Shown here: positions 34,626 through 44,919 of the stretch, piece after piece
Position numbering within the stretch: the stretch's first letter is position 1
Layout: every line of letters starts with the position of its first letter
Source of the DNA: Adiantum capillus-veneris
Taxonomy: Eukaryota > Streptophyta > Polypodiopsida > Polypodiales > Pteridaceae
Direction of reading: 5' to 3'
NCBI GenBank assembly: GCA_014529385.2
Contig: CM043945.1
Coordinates: 151,255,741 to 151,319,740, forward strand
DNA length: 64,000 bases
The notes under the pieces: generated by a model
Told to the model about the DNA's origin: nothing
Database searches by the model: none
The model's input: only the letters and a program-made list of their open reading frames with translations
Position numbers and translations under genes: made by a program

Positions 34626-35576
34626 TGTTAGCTGCATAGCAAACAAGAGCATCAAGCAGGAATCCACACATTTTTTCAAGCCTAATGATCGTAATCAAAC
34701 CCATTTTATTATTGAAGAATCTTGCAAGTCCAAAGCCGTTGTAATGTTATTGAGTACGTGTGAATCTAAAAGGGCCAATCTCTTCCACGTTTGTAAATCT
34801 ATGCAGTTTCTTAACCTTATACTAAGCCCCAATTACCTAGGAATCCATTTTCACACCTTGGCTAAGGTAGAAAAGTCAAATTTTGTAACTTTAAGACCTA
34901 AGTTTTGGATAATAAAGAGTAAGTGTTGCTGTAGCAACTCAACGATTGTCTCCTATTTCTTCAATATCTCGTCTCTCTTACGTATGATATTGCATTGCTG
35001 TTCTGAGCATACCAATGTGTTTGCAGGTGAAAGCTCTGTCTTTTGATGTAAGTTTCTTTCCATAAAGTGTGCTTTTAGTCGTGCCCGTCTATGAGATATT
35101 TTTTTGTTTCCTATGCACAATACATGCACTAAAATTGGCTTTTAACCTGAGGAATAGATAGAGCACGTCTAGAGGAAGCTATAGAGCCCTTCTGGGACCG
35201 AAATTGACAACCCTAAAATAGGATAGTTATCTTATGTGCAATTTTTTCCATGTGTCAGAAACAACATTTGAGCACATGAGAGTGTAGAGGATACCCTACC
35301 CATGTTAGATATTAATTTTTATTCCATTCAGAGGCCTGTAGCTACACAAATTTTTCTGAATAAGGTTGCGATAGATAAAGTATCTTTTGGTGTCTGACAC
35401 ACACTTGAGACTTAGATAAGTAGAAGAGACATAGACTTGGGTTTTCCAAGAGATTGGCTATCTCTTGTAGACTCCATGCACTAGTTGGGTCAGATACGTC
35501 CCATGGATTGACATTTTATGTCTGTAGTTCTCGCTTTTCTAGCATTGATATGGTGAGGCTTGGCAGCCGCTCGACA
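34626..35576 (+). repeat. 3' LTR of the 20.8-kb element
   Basis: 951 bp, TGTTAGC to CGACA, aligned with 14804-15739 over its length. Differences include about 11 bp extra in the 5' copy near the start and an extra short block near 35300 here. ORF 34609-35046 reads across the tract and LTR and is incidental. Confidence 0.92.
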
Positions 35577-35788
35577 ATGTCATGAAGCTAGACTTGCATA
35601 GTAGTGCTAAGGTTCGAGCTTACATTTAACCCTCCTACCCTTAGTAGCCACAACAATATCATGAAGCTAGCCTTACACTCTAGTGCAACCTAAAGGTGTT
35701 GTTCTATTCCCTTGGTATCCACAAGGATGTCATGAAGGTATACTTGCATGGTGCTATACTAGCATATGTAGGTGAGGCATGAACATGA
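35577..35788. repeat. Satellite-like tandem array, continuation
   Basis: Resumes with ATGTCATGAAGCTAGACTTG, exactly where the unit at 14803 was interrupted. It runs about two units to CATATGTAGGTGAGGCATG, where copia sequence begins. Confidence 0.88.
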
Positions 35789-36656
35789 AAGAAGGCAGTA
35801 ACGTTGTTCGAACAAGTTCAACAACATGTTTTCATAGCTTACTTAAAAAGGTCTCAATTTCGATGATGAAATTAAGACCCATTTTTTTCTATGTTTGCTA
35901 CCATCATCATGGGATAGCTTCAACACAGCCATAAGTAATTATGCACCCAATGGCAAGCTAGATTTTAACGGTGTTGCTGGTGTGTTGCTCACTAAGGAGA
36001 TTTGACATCAATCTCTTGATGCCAATAGGCATGGTGATGCATATGTGGCTAGTGGAAATCGTAACAAGCAAAGGTAGTGTGGTCGTAGCCGCAGTCGTTC
36101 ATAACATCACAGGCAAGGTTGTAGCAAGAGTCATGGCAAAGACATGCAAAATGTAGAGTGTTACTACTGCCATAAAAAGGGACACTTGAAGAAAGATTTT
36201 TACACAATGCAGCATGATAAGGGCAAAGAGAAAGCAAGTTTGACAAACCTAAAAGCAGAGTGAATATTAAAGAGCTTAATGTGGTTGAGTCTCCAGCCAT
36301 TGAGAAATTTTTTGAAGTGCCAAATGATGTGTTGATTTTCACATCGGATTTGAGTCTTGATGCATTGTTAGCTCATGATGAGTGTTATGCACAAAATTGG
36401 ATTGTGGAGTCAAGTGCTAGTTTTCATGTGACTCCTCACAAGGAGTGGTTTTCTACATACACTTCCACACATGGCATGGTGAAGCTAAGCACTTCTTATG
36501 AGCTTGATATATGCGGTGTGGGCAGCATCAAGTTTTCTATGCGTAATGGCACTAAGTTGATGTTTCACAATGTCAGACATGTACCCAAATTGACAAAGAC
36601 TTTGATGTCAGTTGGATAACTAGATGATTTGGGTTACACTACCATATTTAATCATG
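35789..36656 (+). pseudogene. Second copia element: Gag-protease fragment, 5'-truncated
   Basis: Starts abruptly in Gag (NMKEGS) against array DNA, with no LTR or Gag N-terminus. Across frames it keeps a copia capsid end (LPSSWDSFNTAISNYAP), a zinc knuckle CYYCHKKGHLKKDF whose last Cys is Phe, and, in the 36260-36619 frame, a protease relic WIVESSASFHVTP where DSG has become ESS. It stops at 36656 at the terminal repeat of a DNA element and continues at 49421. Homologous to the nested copia but a different, older copy. Confidence 0.85.
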
Positions 36657-36690
36657 CATTAGGAGAAAGTTGGACTCACTTTTGGGCCCT
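36657..36690 (+). repeat. Left terminal inverted repeat
   Basis: About 34 bp, paired with 49387-49420 with a few mismatches. It shares its first 9 bases and the later CTCA(C/T)TTTT(T)GGGCC block with the small element at 54724. Confidence 0.85.
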
Positions 36691-37137
36691 GTAAGAAGTG
36701 CCACGTCGGCTTAGAGAGAGAAAATGAAAATGTTAAATTGTGCATTGTATATGATACTTTTCTACGCAAGAAAAAGCCAAAATCACATTCTTTGGTAGGT
36801 AGCCACCGTCTTTATCATTCTTATCCTTCGCTCTCTTGTCAGGAATCCAACTAACCGTATGACTAATGATTTGAAATGCCAACTTACAAGCGTTCCCTCC
36901 AGAAATATAAGCCACACGAACTCTATCAACTCTAAACTTGAGAATATGGCCTTCCCTCCCAAAACCTGAGATATTTCTCCGTCTTCTTCTCTATCAACTC
37001 TAGGAATGGAGAACGCATCTTTTCTTGATGAAAACACTAATTTGAACTTACAATCCTCAGCCCCTTCATCTTTAACACTTACCCAAAGAAAGAACACACA
37101 CCATCTTCATGTTGATGTATTGTAAGAGTACCCACCG
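36691..37137 (-). other. Subterminal region with an unrecognised minus-strand ORF
   Basis: A 104-residue minus-strand frame (37097-36783) with DGAEDCKFKLVF-like and hydrophobic stretches. I recognise no domain. It could be the end of a captured gene or chance. Nothing else stands out. Confidence 0.3.
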
Positions 37138-39627
37138 TTGTTGCAGAGACGTAGGAGGGAGTCTTTCTTATCTCAACAGGAGAAAGAGCTTAGAAGGACA
37201 AACAAGGAACATCATTTGGATTTGTGGACCGATGGGTCTATTTATCCAAAGGATCCTACGAAAAATGCTCCACCTCCCTTTGCTAATATCACTAACCTCT
37301 TACATTTCACAGGCGATGGCAAGGATGGGCTATTGGGATACACCGAACATTTGGAAATGAGAGGATTGAATGTGGAAAGGCAAAGAAACTTCCAGGCGAT
37401 AGAGAACATGCAGCTGAAGAAACTAAATGAAGCATGCTCTCAAAGGATTTCATCAAACAGAGAGACAATCCAAGGCCTTGAGAATAAGATCACAAGTTTG
37501 TGAGAGAAAGACACCGTGCTTGGTAGTCGGAAAAGAAAACGAGATCTGTGCAACATTGAGAACATGAAGGTTGGTAGTGGTGGCCTGAAAAAACGAATAC
37601 GAGATTTAAGGTAACTCAAAGTTTGTTTCTTCAATGTGCTTCATTAATAAATGGATACACTTTCCTATACATGATCATAACGCATGGTGATTTTTTGGCA
37701 GGTCTTTACTGCATCCAAACTTGAACGGTGTAGGCTTCAATGCTGGAGTGCATTACAGCCGTCTAGTTCCAAAAGAAGTAGTTGAAGAGATGATAACTCA
37801 GAGAAAATTTCATAAGTTGAAAGGGAGGCTACTTACCTCCTTCATGAACGAGAATCAGCTGGAACCAATGGAAGTGCAAGCAATACTTGATGAGAGTAGC
37901 ATCTCGCAGATGGGATACAGGGCACTCTTCAAAGAATTAGCTAAAGTCTCAAAATAAACTACAGAGAGGATCATTGCTGCCAAAGCCATCACATGTAAAG
38001 GCTGCTCGTCGGCACGTAAACGATGAGGTGTTTGAGAAACTTGGGTCACCATTCCATATTGAAGCAACGTTCTTAGGCAAGGGCGGAAAAGAGGTACAGT
38101 TTAACAAGCACAACAACCTCTTCGTTGATCTTGAAGCATTGCAAAGGTATGCAGTTCACTTCTTTGACATCAGTCGAGAGGAGTGCCGTGGGGTTCTCAA
38201 GTTTTTTTTGAAGCTCGACGAGTGAGAGGTCCTGAAGAACAAGAAGCTGGAGAGAGTCTCTATTACCCTCATGAACAGAGCCCTAGATCCATCAATAACG
38301 AAAGAGGATCCACGATACTTCAGCGTAAAACAACATTCTAACTCTAGGATCATTTCAGGTGTACTTCGTTCACTCTATGATAACAAAAATATTGATTATT
38401 TGGTTGTTGATTTTGTGTTTTCGTTTTTCACTGCAGGTTGATAAGGAAAATTTTGAAATCCTCGATTGGGTTTTTAGTCAAACCCAAATTCCTTCTATCA
38501 TCAGTGAACAAAGAAACGGAGCCGTTCTTTCAGTGGAAGGATTTGGTGAGTAAACAGTGGAACGACACATGGCAAGTGACTTAAAGACTCTTAAGTGTAT
38601 GTACAACATAACACACGGAGCAACTGTGGCAAATCCATGCTTATATTGCATGGCTCATGCATAATCACATGAGAGTGTGCAATGGAATAGAGCTCCCAAC
38701 AGACATCTTCAAGATAAGACTTTTAAACCAGTGCTTGATATTCCTCTGAGTAGAGTTCACGTCTGTACACTTCATGTACTCTGTCAAATAATTGAAAAGG
38801 TGGTTCATTTGTACATATGTTTTGCATGGACATTAAAGCTAGAGAGTGAGTCAAAAAAAGTGATCAAAGCATTAGAGGGAGTGCTCTCAAACACTGGTTT
38901 GCATGGAGGCAATGTCAAAATCGAAGAGGACCCTAAGATGTCTCAAAGTCGGTACAAGGTACCGAGGAAAGCATCGATAGGCGGAGTGAAGGCAAGAAGG
39001 TTTCTTGGGTTTAGCCTCAAAGATTCAGATAGAGAAGAAAGGAGAAACATGTTCAACAAATGAAAATAGTTACATAAAGTGGTTAAAGACAATGCTGGTG
39101 GTGGGGCAATCCAGAACCACAAGGCGAATGTGTGGAAATCACTAGATAAAATTTTCCATTACGTTGAGCAGCATTCTTGGGACCAAAGTAAGCTCACATC
39201 ATTTCAAGAAGCCTTGCTGGATTGGAAAAAGGCTTACCTTACAGAGTGGGGTGGGAAATATATCACACATTACATGGTGGGTTGGCATTCTACGTATACA
39301 AAACAAAATTTTAAATTGTACTCTACTGATCATTTTGTTTTATTTCAATGCAGCACATACTGTTCAACCATGGTCCATATTTTGCCAAGACATACGGCTC
39401 ACTATTAATATGGTCCACACAAGGCATCGAAAAAACCCACTACATGGCAGGAACAGGTTATTTTAAGCACACTAGACATGGGGGAGGAAAAGAAAAGTCC
39501 AATAGACTATTAGAGTTACACCAATGGACTTATAGACGATTAATTCATAGAGCAAGGCAGAAAGAACTTCTTAAGAGTTCAGAAATTACACGGTCTTTAC
39601 AACACATCCGCAAAGAGAAGAAATAGA
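37138..39627 (+). pseudogene. Spliced transposase-like gene of unknown family
   Basis: Several plus-strand segments join through plausible introns. One is 37611-37701 (AAG|GTAACT to GGCAG|G), which keeps frame through NLNGVGFNAGVHY. Another is 39277-39353 (ATG|GTGGGT to TGCAG|CAC), which joins THYM to HILFNHG in phase. N-terminal pieces are coiled-coil-like and basic (LGSRKRKRDL). The middle has VHVCTLHVLCQIIEKVVHLY and IGGVKARRFLGFSLKD. The C-terminus has the conserved-looking block NHGPYFAKTYGSLLIWST, then QGIEKTHY and HTRHGGG. Metal-ligand-like His, Asp and Glu residues suggest a catalytic protein, and as the largest enzyme-like gene in a TIR element it is the best transposase candidate, by inference. 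In-frame stops (37501, 38226) and a frameshift near 37960 indicate decay. Confidence 0.5.
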
Positions 39628-41530
39628 TGGCTTGGGGAGCTTCAAATGCGGCGGAGCGCCATGCGAGGTGGCAACGGTCACGAGTCAGGAGCGGGAGAAG
39701 ATGGACCTGAGCCTCGTTTTTATCCTCTTCGATGCACCTCCTTCTTCCTTAGTTTGTACCTCTTCGATGTGCAAGCTTTGTAGACGAGCTCGTTCCTTTG
39801 TTGATGGCAGCATCCCCAGGGCATCAGGTGTCTTATTTCCCTCATAAACAGCCGCTTGTTGTATGGATCTAAGCTTTTCGGGTCTTCAACCCCTACAGCC
39901 AGAGCCTGAGCTGTGTAGGACATGAAATAGGGGGCTCTGAGTGCTTGGCACCCATACCCAATGCCAAATACGCATATAGCAAATTGTTTCTCAATCAGAA
40001 TTAGTTTTTCTGCGTTTAGTGGGAGGGGGTGCCCACCACACAATCTTGTAATAACTTTCATTGCAAACAGTGGGAGCTTTGCATTGTCATCGGAGTATTC
40101 CTTGTGGTATATTATGATCTACATAAAAATTGTAATGAATTTATGGGCCGTAAGTGAGATGAGTACAATTTCCAAGTACTTGAATTGTTTCTACAAACCT
40201 TTTTGTGGTTGAAACACCCGATCTAGTGAGACAATACCGCATCCTTGCCTTGGACTCCAGTGACAAGCCCTTGCCGTGAGCCTCCCACTCTTTTAAGGAA
40301 ACTATCGTCATACACTAGCACCTGGCAGCAAAAAAAAAATGATCATGATATTTTATCACTGGGCCATCTCCAATACCATATGAATGCACGACAATAGTTA
40401 CCATTTGATTCTCGTCCATTTCCAGCATCGACCTCCCCCACAAGTGAATAGACTGACTATTCATTACCTGATCTCTGGGTGCCAAGTGCCTACCCATGTT
40501 TTCCAAGCCGAGTTTTTTTGTTGTCAGGATTCAAACTGCTCATCTGTTGGCAAATTGGCCTCTCCGGACTTCGCTTCATTGAATGTATCTTTGATCAGTT
40601 GTTGCCACCCTAAAGTGAGCTGTGAGTCGCGGACAACTGTGTCAGCAATAAGATGTTGGTCCACTCCATCATCGTCCACAAACCCCATGTCTGCCTCACA
40701 AAAATTTTCAATTTCCTCTAGGCAGTAGTCATCCCGTATATTGAGCTGATGCATGATATCTATGAGCAGAACATAGTGGGTGTCGCCCGCCATAGCAAAG
40801 CTGGGAGCACAATTCAGAGACAAAGTCACTTCCTTACTTGGAATTTCTTGCTTGCGCCCTATTGCTACATCCACAAGAGAAACAAGATTTAAGCCCGCAT
40901 CAAATGTTTCCTTTAGTATTTCTACCCGCTCCTCTTCTGGGTCGAACTGCACCTCCACATCCTCTACCTCTTCCTCCGGCGCCAATGGACAACTACCGAA
41001 AGTTGTTGACTGGGAAGTCTCTGACTCACCATTAGTCTGCAAGTATAAGGAACAGACAAACCCGTGGTAGAATTCCACTAAGCGACACCTTTTGAAGTGC
41101 TTCATACACCTGTCTTGTACAAGCAGTGCATTGGAGGGACACTTTTCTAGACAGCGATTCAGTCTCCTTGAAGCACTCTTGTCAGGGTCAAGGTCGGTTG
41201 GGTGCACATATCTCATGCCATCATCTGTCATGGAATTGTCACAAGTGACTGCCTCATACTATTGCAAATGGGCTTGTAGGTACTCAAATGAGCAATCTAT
41301 AATCCTCTGTATAGAAAACTCTGCATTAAACATTCTTGATAGTTCTGGTGCACGGTGATGAGCACGGGCGTTGTATAAGAACGTGAATAGTTTTTCTTTA
41401 CATGTATCCTCGCTCACGTCTGTCTCCAGGACTATGATCCCCATGTCTGAAAGAAAAAGCAAGCCAAAACTATTTGGTGTCATAACTAAGCAAATATTGA
41501 GCCTCGAGTACCCCTCCAGGTCTCTTTTCT

Positions 41531-41836
41531 CTTGGTTCTATCCCGTGCGCTAATGTCAAAAGAGGTGACGTCAGTTGAATCAGAACCAAGCGAGTAGGGG
41601 CCCCAAGATTCTCCGAAGGGCCCTATTCGCTTGGTTATGTCCCGTGTGCTAATGTCATAAAAGGTTACGTCACTTGAGTCAGAACCAAGCGAATAGGGTG
41701 CCAAGAATCTCCGAAGGGCCCTATTCGCTTGGTTCTGTCCTGTGCGCTAATGTCATAAAAGGTGACGGCTCTTGAGTAAGAACCAAGCAAATAGGGGCCC
41801 AAGAATCTCCGAAGGGCCCTATTCGCTTGGTTCTGT
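41531..41836. repeat. Repeat cluster 1: three ~98-bp units with the AGCGA core
   Basis: TTGGTT recurs at 41532, 41631, 41729 and 41827. Each unit carries TCAGAACCAAGCGAATAGGG-like sequence and, inverted, CCCTATTCGCTTGGTTCTG, plus TGACGTCA-like sequence. Each unit can fold into a hairpin. Confidence 0.9.
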
Positions 41837-42116
41837 ACTGTGACCCAAGCATTCAGAACAGGTGGATAAGAACAGATCATTTAATGTTATCAATGATAGA
41901 TTTATAGGCCTACTCACTCACTATGCCCAAACTCAGGCACGATCACATAAGGAGTAATTATTCCAACCATGCGATAATTTTACCCTAACACAGTGGCTTC
42001 GGTGCGCACACAATTAACGGCACACATGAAGGGGAGAGGCGGGGAGAAAGAACCTGTCTCTACAATATCCAATGGCACCGAGCTGGATGGTGATGTCGCA
42101 GGCCGCCAACAGCAAG

Positions 42117-42560
42117 AAACAGAAGGTGGCGATGGCGATGGTGACACGGCAATTAAGGACTCGACCCAGTGGAGGTCGCTCAACGCAGGATTACGAGAGG
42201 TGGCCAAGTGGAAGAGCGCAGAAATGCAAAGGCAACGGTGATCTGTTTGTTCTACTTGGACATGGAGATGGCGACTGCAAGGGCGATTGGCGTTTGACTC
42301 TCAACGTAGGATCACGAGAAGTGGCCAAGGGGAAGAGCGCAGAAAATGCAAAGGCAATGGCAATCTGTTTGTTCTACTTGGAGATGGAGATGGCGAATGC
42401 AAGGGCGATCGGCGTCTGCCTCTAAACGCAGGATCACGAGAGCTGGCCAAGCCTGAAGAGCGCAGAAAAGGCAAAGGCAGCGGTGATCTGTTTGTTCCAC
42501 TTGGAGATGGCGATGGCGACTGCAAGGGCGATTGGCGTCTGCTTGACCCTAAACAGTCAG
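42117..42560. repeat. 123-bp tandem repeats, about three units
   Basis: ATCTGTTTGTTC recurs at 42239, 42363 and 42486, about 123 bp (41 codons) apart. Units contain GGAGATGG(A/C)GATGGCGA and GGCCAAG(G/T)GGAAGAGCGC. They lack the AGCGA core of the other clusters. Because 123 is divisible by three, a coding repeat (GDGDGD-like, plus strand) is possible but not supported by a long frame. Confidence 0.8.
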
Positions 42561-42939
42561 ACAGACGCCAATCGCGCTCACAAGGACGACCAGTAATAAA
42601 TGGTCTCAGATTTCCATGCAGTACGATTTACCAACCACAATCTTGCGCATAAGTGAAGTTGTCACCCTCCCTGAGGTAAGGATTCTAAGTTGAGGCAGTA
42701 CCCCCGCCAAACATCTCAACTATTCTTCCTCTTTTTGCGTCCTCTACTGCGCATCATTCTAATTAACCCTACCCCCATCGACGCTACGCGATAAGCAAAC
42801 CATCCCAACTCCATCACCTCTTACTCTCGCGCATCCTCCTTCTCTTACTCTTGTTTTGCAATGCTTCAGTGACGCGGAACTCTACACTCAGTGATGAAGA
42901 GGTATGCTACTTACTACCCCTCTGTGCACTTGTATTTTG
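42561..42939. other. Non-coding stretch
   Basis: C-rich sequence with no clear gene or repeat, between two repeat clusters. A short plus ORF from the 123-bp repeats runs into it. Confidence 0.4.
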
Positions 42940-43150
42940 TGTAGTCAGTACCAGGCGAATAAGGGAAGGTAAACCCTGTTTTCCGCACCTGTTCACTTGG
43001 TACTGACCATCTTCCTTGGTCAGTACCAAGCGAATAAGGGAAGGTCACTTAGTTCGATGCCCATGTTCGCTTGGTACTTACCAAAAGAAAATTTAAGTGA
43101 TGTCTGCTAGTACAGAGGTCAATACTAAGCAAATAAGGGGAAGGTAAACC
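42940..43150. repeat. Repeat cluster 2 with the AGCGA core
   Basis: GTCAGTACCAGGCGAATAAG, GGTCAGTACCAAGCGAATAA and GGTCAATACTAAGCAAATAA alternate with inverted TTCGCTTGGTACT-type copies. Spacing is irregular, about 80-105 bp. Confidence 0.85.
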
Positions 43151-43880
43151 CTATTTGTTGCGGGTTTAGGGTTTTTTTTTCCAAATACGCGTTTTGAATT
43201 TATAAGAAAGAAACAAAATTACAACTTAACACCGGGTTTTGAGGTATAAAACACTTCAGACTTTACAAAGAGTGGCCTACTAATTTCCGGGGGTTTAGGG
43301 TTTGCAATAACCATGTAGTCCTTTTCCTTCACAACGCTAGACTATCTCTTCCTGAAGCCTATTGGCAAAGTTAATGGATTCCTTATATTTACTGGCTAGC
43401 TCAAGCACTTCATCCTTCATCTCCTGTAGCCAATTAAAGATAGCCTCTACAAAGCCATTCTCGGCGAGCAATCGTTGCATGTCTTCAGGCCTTCTTGCTT
43501 ACAGAGAGTCTTCAAGGATTGAGACCCTGTTCCTGACGATCAGCATTTGTTGCAGCTTCAGGCTAGCATCCTGCACAGAGCATTTAGCAAATAAGCTCTT
43601 CAAACTAGGATCTTGGAAATTGGGAGCAGAAAGCAAAGAATTACTAGCGGTTTACCTTGAGAATTGACTCCCGTGTTGACAGCAGCCACTCCTAGGCTGT
43701 GTTGGTCAAGAACATTAAGGGTAACATAGGGGGAGGGCCAAGGGGGGACCTCTTGAGGAGGGCCCGGATGCGGTGCTGCTGGCGCTGCGGAAGTATACCT
43801 TGGAAAGGCATCACCACTATCCTAAGCTTCTTGTAGTTGTTCTGCAAAACCCTGAGGGAGGTTCTGAAAAAACTATTGGT

Positions 43881-44124
43881 TAAATAGACTAGATGGACAT
43901 GCCTAAAAAGCAGAGCCTGGGTTCTGGCTTATGAGTGAGTGGTCTGTGAGGGGTGGTACCGCCATGCGGTTTCATGAGAGGTAGACCTGGGAGAGAGATT
44001 CAATGGTATCACCCCCCCAAGATTAGGGGAGGTGATGGGAGGGAACGACATGACAGTCAGGACCGCATGGATTTAAACGTCTCCTTCACATTGGTATTTT
44101 GTTGCAAGGGATGCAAACCTGTTC
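43881..44124. other. Non-coding spacer before repeat cluster 3
   Basis: I see no gene or strong repeat. Confidence 0.4.
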
Positions 44125-44860
44125 TCTTGCTTGTACACTTTTCTGAGGTCACTACCAAGCGAATAAGGTATTTTGTTGCAGGGGATGCAAACCTGTTTTC
44201 TCGGTACTGACCTCTGAAAATGTAAGTGATGTCTGCTATTACTATTTTTTGCGGTCACTATCGAGCGAATAAGGGAAGGCAAACTCTTTCCTATGCACCT
44301 ATTCGCTTGGTACTGACCTCAGAAAATATAAGTCATGTCTGCTATTACTATTTTCTGAGGTCGCTACCGAGCGAATATGGGAAGGCAAACTCTTTCCTAT
44401 GCACCTATTCGCTTGGTACTGACCTCTAAAAATATAAGTGATGTCTGCTATTACTATTTTCTGAGGTCACTACCGAGCGAATATGGGAAGGAAAACTCTT
44501 TCCTATGCACCTATTCGCTTGGTACTGACCTCAAAAAAATATAAGTGATGTCTGCTATTACTATTTTCTGAGGTCACTACCGAGCGAATATGGGAAGGTA
44601 AACTCTTTCCTATGCATCTATTCGCTTGGTACTGACCTCAAAAAAATATAAGTGATGTCTGCTATTACTATTTTCTGAGGTCACTACCGAGCGAATATGG
44701 GAAGGAAAACTATTTCCTATGCACCTATTTGCTTGGTAATGACCTCAAAAAAATATAAGTGATGTCTGCTATTACTATTTCCTGAGGTCACTACCGAGCG
44801 AATAGGGGAAGGCAAACTCTTTCTGATGCACCTGTTCGCTTGGTACTGACCTTTTCTGAA
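44125..44860. repeat. Repeat cluster 3: six to seven 107-bp units upstream of the H3-like gene
   Basis: ATGTCTGCTATTAC recurs about every 107 bp (44229, 44334, 44441, 44548, 44655, 44762). Each unit has GGTCACTACCGAGCGAATAT and, inverted, CCTATTCGCTTGGTACTGAC. Units are very alike, so the amplification is recent relative to the coding decay. The cluster ends about 60 bp before the H3-like ATG, where promoter or 5' intron sequence would be expected. Confidence 0.92.
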
Positions 44861-44919
44861 ATCTGAAGTCCCTTGTGTTGACAAATGAATTGTCTTTTGG
44901 TGTTATGCTATTTGTAGAG

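Larger units (their letters stand above)
14804..35576 (+). mobile_element. Complete Ty3/gypsy-type LTR element (20.8 kb with nested copia)
   Basis: Two direct LTRs (14804-15739 and 34626-35576), a primer-binding site, gag/pol remnants in canonical gypsy order (protease, reverse transcriptase, RNase H, integrase), a third ORF region and a polypurine tract. Flanks are ATGTA on the left and ATGTC on the right. The array consensus at this point is ATGTC, so this is a 5-bp target duplication with one later change. Without the nested copia the element is about 15.1 kb. The LTRs have diverged visibly and every coding domain is damaged, so it is old. Confidence 0.92.
39700..43880 (-). pseudogene. Multi-exon minus-strand gene of the 12.8-kb element, unknown
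   Basis: Minus-strand coding segments run convergently towards the transposase-like gene. In transcript order: a proline-rich exon ending at 43656 (AAPAAPHPGPPQEV, donor CTCAAG|GTAAAC); a coiled-coil exon 43611-43338 (RLLAENGFVEAIFNWLQEM); 41483-41259 (LLFLSDMGIIVLETDV); 41231-40524, the longest at 235 residues, with Cys/His-containing parts (CLEKCPSNALLVQDRC) and an acidic stretch; then 40506-40315 and 40061-39720 (FAICVFGIGYGCQALRAPYF). I recognise no domain. A second regulatory or DNA-binding protein, as in two-gene transposons, is one guess. Tandem repeats at 41531-43150 lie between its exons. A TAG in the first exon and missing joins suggest decay. Confidence 0.45.
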
